DNA of 64,000 nt from Podospora comata (lineage: Eukaryota > Ascomycota > Sordariomycetes > Sordariales > Podosporaceae), in contig CP071493.1 of NCBI GenBank assembly GCA_017354895.1, forward strand, positions 4,588,001-4,652,000. Reading direction: 5' to 3'. Positions 59,665 to 64,000 of the stretch are shown one piece after another. Below the pieces are notes generated by a model. That model ran no database searches. It worked only from the letters and a program-made list of their open reading frames with translations, and had not been told where the DNA came from. Position 1 is the first letter of the stretch; each line of letters opens with the position of its first letter. A program made the position numbers and the translations under genes.

Positions 59665-60900
59665 ATTGTTGTCGTTGTTGTCGTCGTCCTGACCCTTAGT
59701 ACTCTCATCATCGCCGTGATCATGGCCTCCCTGCTGCTCATCTTGCAGTTCCCCTCGGTCGGTGATCGTCCCCATGACAACACCACCACCACCAGGCTTG
59801 CTTGTCGTGCTGTGAAGGGTGGTCTTCTCGCCGGGTTCAAGGACAAGAACAGCTGTCTTGTTTGTTGTTGTTGCATTCTCTTCTTCTTCTTTTGTTGCAA
59901 GAAGCTGATGGACGTCGTCCTTGGTGTACTGCTTGGGGATTTTTCTTCTTCTGGAAAACAACAGCCTGTTGATGAGGCCGCGGAGGACTAGGTCGCCGTC
60001 GTGGGCGCCAATCCAGACTTTGGCGGCTAGTTTGATTGCTATTTCGATTCCTGATGGGACGGTCCCGCGGTGGTGGGTGTTGTTGAATGGGTGGAGGAGG
60101 ACGGTCAGTGGGAGGGCGGCTTCGGAGATTAGGTGGTTGGTTATGTAGGTGTGGATTGTTGGGTAGGGGATTCCATGGGGGATGTAGAGGATGCTGATGG
60201 GTCTGTCGTCTGGGGGTGGTAAGGGATGTTGCTTCGGTTGTTGCTGGACTGAGACTGGAGATAGGAGTGTTCTCAAACTGGTTTGGGATTTACTCCGGAG
60301 TCGTGGGGGAAGGGGCAGTTGGTATAATGGGGGTGGTGGCGGCCGGTAGGTGATTCCTATTGCGTATTGAAGGCCTAAAATATCGTGTTTTTGAGGAAGG
60401 AAGGCTACTGTTATTTCTCCTGGCTCTCCTGGGGGTGTGGATGGGGTTGGGAATCGCAATATGTGAAGTCTGCCTGGTTCTTGGGGTTTCCATTTGGGCA
60501 GTGTTCTGACTCTACTCTTCTCAAAGTATTTCCAGCTCTTGATTTTGCTGGCTGAGGCTGGTGTTGTTAAGATGACCGTTTTCGTACCAACGGCTGGGAG
60601 CTGCTGGAGGGTAGCTTTATTGCAATGTTTGGAGCTGTGGTGGGATATAATGACCAAATCTGGCTCGGGAAGCTCAAGGAGAGACAAGATGCAGGGTGGC
60701 TGTCTGTGAGTTTCTTTAGCTATCTTTGGATGCATGACTTTGGCCGGTCCTGTGATCCATGGGTCTAGCAGGATTCGGAATGGCTTTGGGCTCTTGGATG
60801 GACCAGCTCGGCTGTGTTCATAGCTTCTGGGTTCAAAGGTCAACAAAAAGGTGGCATCGCTGTTGAGGTGTTGTATAGTGACGGCCATCGAGCCTGACAT
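59425..60900 (-). CDS. Degenerate metallo-beta-lactamase-like protein with poly-Asn run
   Basis: 491-residue protein of a fungal group distantly related to the metallo-beta-lactamase fold. N-terminal IQHLNSDATFLLTFEP and ILLDPWITGPAKVMHPKI match that group, followed by PEPDLVIISHHSSKHCNKAT. The last lies where active enzymes have HxHxDH, but here the spacing reads HHSSKHC without the Asp, so metal hydrolase activity is doubtful. A later AAKVWIGAHDGDLVLRGL is also conserved. Near the C-terminus (AAC)n codes for an Asn run of about 28 with a few Asp/Lys interruptions, followed by a short tail. I start at 60900 (first ATG); an ATG at 60888 (MAVTIQHL) is equally plausible. Substrate and pathway unknown. 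Confidence 0.8.
59594..59663. repeat. (TTG)n/(AAC)n trinucleotide repeat, coding
   Basis: About 23 uninterrupted TTG units on the + strand, read as AAC (Asn) in the minus-strand gene; imperfect units continue to about 59690. Prone to length change without frameshift. Confidence 0.93.
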
Positions 60901-63900
60901 CAACCGGGCTCAACAGTTATGACCCGATAAGGTAGGGCCATATAACCAATGTTTCTGGAGCGAACTTGACTCGGAAGCAGAGGCTCTGGAATCTATACCT
61001 GTGGTCGTGCTAGACAGGGACAAAATTGACGGCCGACTGAAAAGCTATACCCAAAGTTTCACGCGCTCGATAAGAATCTGTGTCCACGCTGGCAAAGTGT
61101 GATACCGTGAAACATAAAAATCCACTCACGGCGAAGTAAACTCCTACCAACTCGACCTTCACTGGGGAATTTTCGTCCATGTGTCCGACCACTGCGGCTG
61201 TGGTCGATGTAGCCCAAGGAATAGTAGTGTACCTGTAAGAGTGAGCTGTGATAACACAGCCGGCAGGTGTAATATGAGCATTCTCATCGTCCAACGATAG
61301 CCGTATGATAAGTCGATGAAGACGGCTTGTTGAATACGCGCCTGAAGCGTGATCTGGTACAACCATTACACCGAACCTGACAACTTGACAAGCTGACAAA
61401 CACAACATGACATCCTCGGAAAGCTTCTTTGAAGGAAGTCAGTTGGCCAGCCAGCAAGATAAAACAGCGTGGGAATCGTCTCAAGTATTTGTGGAGGTCT
61501 CAGGAGAGAGAATACAATCTCGCCAGCTCGAGCTCCTGATTGTGATTTATGGAACTTGAGTCTTCCAAGTCAGGTCGAGACTCTGTAGAAGCCAGCTAGG
61601 GCGGGTGCCGAGCACCGAGAAAAGCGAAGCCGTGTCTCACGAGCGGTTACTCGCGATGCACCTGCAGATCAATCTCGTGACGTTGAGTCGATTAAGATTT
61701 GCTTCGACGGGTGTTTGGTTCGTTTCTGTTCGTTTGGCTAGCCTTCTCGAACTGCCAAGCAGTTGAAGAGTCCACCTCCGTTTCCTCGGTTCAATTCATC
61801 GTGTTCAACTTGCCACCCAAGACCTGTGGCTCTGGTGGCTTCGAGGGGCAACAGCTGCGCTTGTCATGGAAAACCTGGCTGTTGTGTTCCGACTTGGAAA
61901 AGCAATGGCTGTTGAGCTCTATGCATGCCGAAGGCCCACCTACATTGGGCAACTTACTCCGGTTACTTGAGCATCGCGAAGATTGTTGGTTAAGCACCTG
62001 GTGTGTTGAAGCAACACCATCGTGATATAGAGATCTTGTTATCATAGCAAATCGATAAAACTGATAAGAGAGGGGCAAAAAGAGAGCCACCCCGCAATAG
62101 TCTGGCGATCCACTGCCCCGCAGACCCACCTCGAAATCAACGCTCAAGGGTCGCCTGGGGATCCCTGCTTTGCCATTTGGGGTCGTTTTAATGTTGAGTC
62201 AAAGTCGTCTGGATATCGAATGTCGAAAAACAATGTTTCGTTATGCATGAAAATACCGCCACTCGCTATGTTTGAGCCAGGCACACCATCGCGCCTGGGG
62301 TTCTATTTTGGTAGGATGGGCACAGGCATAGCTACCAAGTATGCACGGGATCTAGAGAGCTTCACAGGTCCCATTGCACGGCGTTCCGTCCCAAAGAGCA
62401 CAGCTCTTGTCTGCTACCGTCTTTTTTTGGGAGCTTTGCCAGGAAAGCTTCCTAGCATGGGGGTAGCTCGGGAGAGTCCTCCCGGCATCCAATCATGTCG
62501 GCGCATGTGCTCAACTTGTCGAAACTCGAGCACTTTTTCTCGTTTGCTCGACAGGCACCCCACCCCTTCTTGATCGCGTCCGGGAGGCCCGTCATCCGTT
62601 GTTCAACCGAGTCAAGTCCGTCACCAGCCCGTGTCAGTCGGGTTCAGCGACGAATGGAGAAAACAAAACTCTCGTTTCCCCCCCACTAGCGCTTCGACTG
62701 TCCGATACGAAGATGTTTGAGCCTCCAAGGAAGGCAGGCCTGGTACAGAGTAGGCTGAGCTGAATGAGTTGAGAGCAGACCACGGAGCTCTCAGCTCAGA
62801 CAACCGGTTTCTTGTTGGCCAGAAAACAGGCGCTGCGTGGGCGGAAGCTCGCCTCTCGCATCATATCAGCTGCCGCTTGTTCTGGCCATCCTACCTTGGA
62901 AAGACGTCGAGGCGCCTGACACCACCTGACCTGACCGCCTCGAGAGACTAGAGGCCTCTGTTGCCAGGTTCCAGGTCAAGAGTCCTGGGCATCCCAGTTT
63001 GCGGCTGCACCATGAGTATGAGTTGACGCATTTTGCATGGAATTGCACAGCGTGATGGCAGCTTTTGTCTGCCATGCTGACTCCCGAAGCAAGAGTCCAT
63101 TTTCCCCTGTCTGCCCTGACGACATGACGCCAGCAGCTGCGGGTTCGACCCCGTCTTCTTCCCTTATCCATCCCACACCTCCAGCTCCGGGATTGCTTGG
63201 AGGCAATCCTACCCCTGCACAGTAGGCGTGGCTTGTTCAGACTGTGACCTGCTAGCCGGTACTTGTACAGACACCAGGTTCGGGGCGCCGTTGAGCGGGT
63301 TTGCGAAGCACGGCAGTCTCTCTTTAACCAGGTGGGCAAGACTTGGACTAAACAGGTAGCAGACAGCGTGGACAGAAAGAGCTGCTTCCGGAGCGGGAGA
63401 CCCCAAAGATACCTAGGCGCATGGCTCAATACCCGTCAATGAGAATGTCGGCACCGTGTCACTGCTTGCTCGCTGATGCTTACCTTAGTGCTTGTCCCTG
63501 TCTGGGGGGTGCTTGGCTCCCATTGCTTAATGTCGAGGACGGTCCCCGCTTCGATCCCCGCCCTCTCCCTTCGAGCTGTTCCATCCATTCATTGTCTTTG
63601 CTCCCACCCCAGGCCCCAAGGGGAATTGCCACCACCGCCCGTCCATTCTTCGAAACACCTCTTGTTACACCTGCAAGAAGGAGCTTGGAGCTCTTTCTTC
63701 CCCAAAGCGCAATTCCAGAAAACAATTCATTTTCTAGCTTACCGTCGACAGGCCCAAATGTAACAAGCTTCGCGGTTGTCTTTTTTCTCGACTGCTCAAT
63801 TGAATTACATACTGCGACCCCGACCCTAACCGCTCAGCTTCTTATCGGCACCGCAATTGCCTGTCGCTGCCTATCGTCGCTATCGCTATCATCGCCTATC

Positions 63901-63947
63901 GACTCGACCTTCGAGAGCACCTCCCCCGCCAGAGCACTCGACATCGC
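60901..63947. other. 3-kb gap, no gene recognised
   Basis: Many short open frames on both strands, none with family-like content. The last ~400 bp are C/T-rich with repeated CTATCG motifs (63835-63905), leader-like for a gene starting at the right edge. Confidence 0.45.
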
Positions 63948-64000
63948 ATGGTGGGGTTAGCATCTCAAGATGCCTCCAAGGTCTTCTCTCACTTCGTCCT
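63948..64000 (+). CDS. Possible gene start, cut by window edge
   Basis: After a C/T-rich leader-like tract, ATG at 63948 opens MVGLASQDASKVFSHFV and ATG at 63970 opens MPPRSSLTSS in another frame; both run off the end. Neither can be identified from so few residues. Confidence 0.3.
   Translation, partial: MVGLASQDASKVFSHFV

Noticed and set aside
63143-63160. GGGTTCGACCCC, tRNA T-arm-like.
   Set aside because: No A-box, anticodon arm or acceptor stem can be drawn around it.

Overview
The window is nuclear DNA of a filamentous ascomycete, most likely a Sordariomycete close to the Sordariales. The evidence is gene content (Prp16, PWP1, SEACIT Npr3, Sft2, Tvp23 and DUF3824-type proteins), mostly short GT..AG introns of about 50-80 nt with CTAAC/CTGAC-like branch sites, ordinary coding density and intergenic gaps of 1-4 kb. 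There are no operons. I recognised no intact or broken transposable element, no rRNA and no convincing tRNA. The species call is an inference from style and protein content.

Layout: (1) 1-9.3 kb: 3' part of the glycine-cleavage T protein, an ethanolamine/choline kinase (-), NPR3 (+) and a long-loop bHLH factor (-). (2) 9.3-24.6 kb: long gaps around the four-exon SFT2, a La-motif LARP1-like protein and a small Ino4-like bHLH protein. (3) 24.6-33.2 kb: a DUF3824-like Arg/Ser-rich glycine-zipper protein, then PRP16 (-) and PWP1 (+) sharing a 277-bp divergent promoter. (4) 33-49 kb: a Ser/Pro-rich orphan, a Tls1/HCA59 splicing-telomere protein, a signal-peptide/single-TM protein, TVP23 (-), a citrate-lyase-beta-like (HpcH/HpaI) protein and an Arg-rich orphan (-). 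(5) 52.8-61 kb: a glycine-rich RRM protein, a ChaC gamma-glutamylcyclotransferase (-), a penta-EF-hand protein and a degenerate metallo-beta-lactamase-like protein (-). A further gene may start at the right edge.

Exon structures were derived by hand. Each multi-exon model sums to a whole number of codons and restores family-conserved residues across the joins. The most striking is the ChaC gene: its family-conserved block is restored only if a 5-nt microexon (GCAAG, 55833-55837, minus strand) is included. That exon sits between two unusually long introns, one carrying a perfect (CA)60 tract next to its donor and the other a 9-bp hairpin just past the microexon.

Functional themes: phospholipid synthesis and its possible control (kinase, Ino4-like bHLH, and an E-box resembling the yeast inositol element upstream of the kinase), Golgi/endosome membrane traffic (SFT2, TVP23, possibly the penta-EF protein), RNA processing (PRP16, PWP1, Tls1, LARP, RRM), nutrient signalling (NPR3) and one-carbon, glutathione and acyl-CoA metabolism. 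These are ordinary scattered housekeeping genes; nothing suggests a gene cluster.
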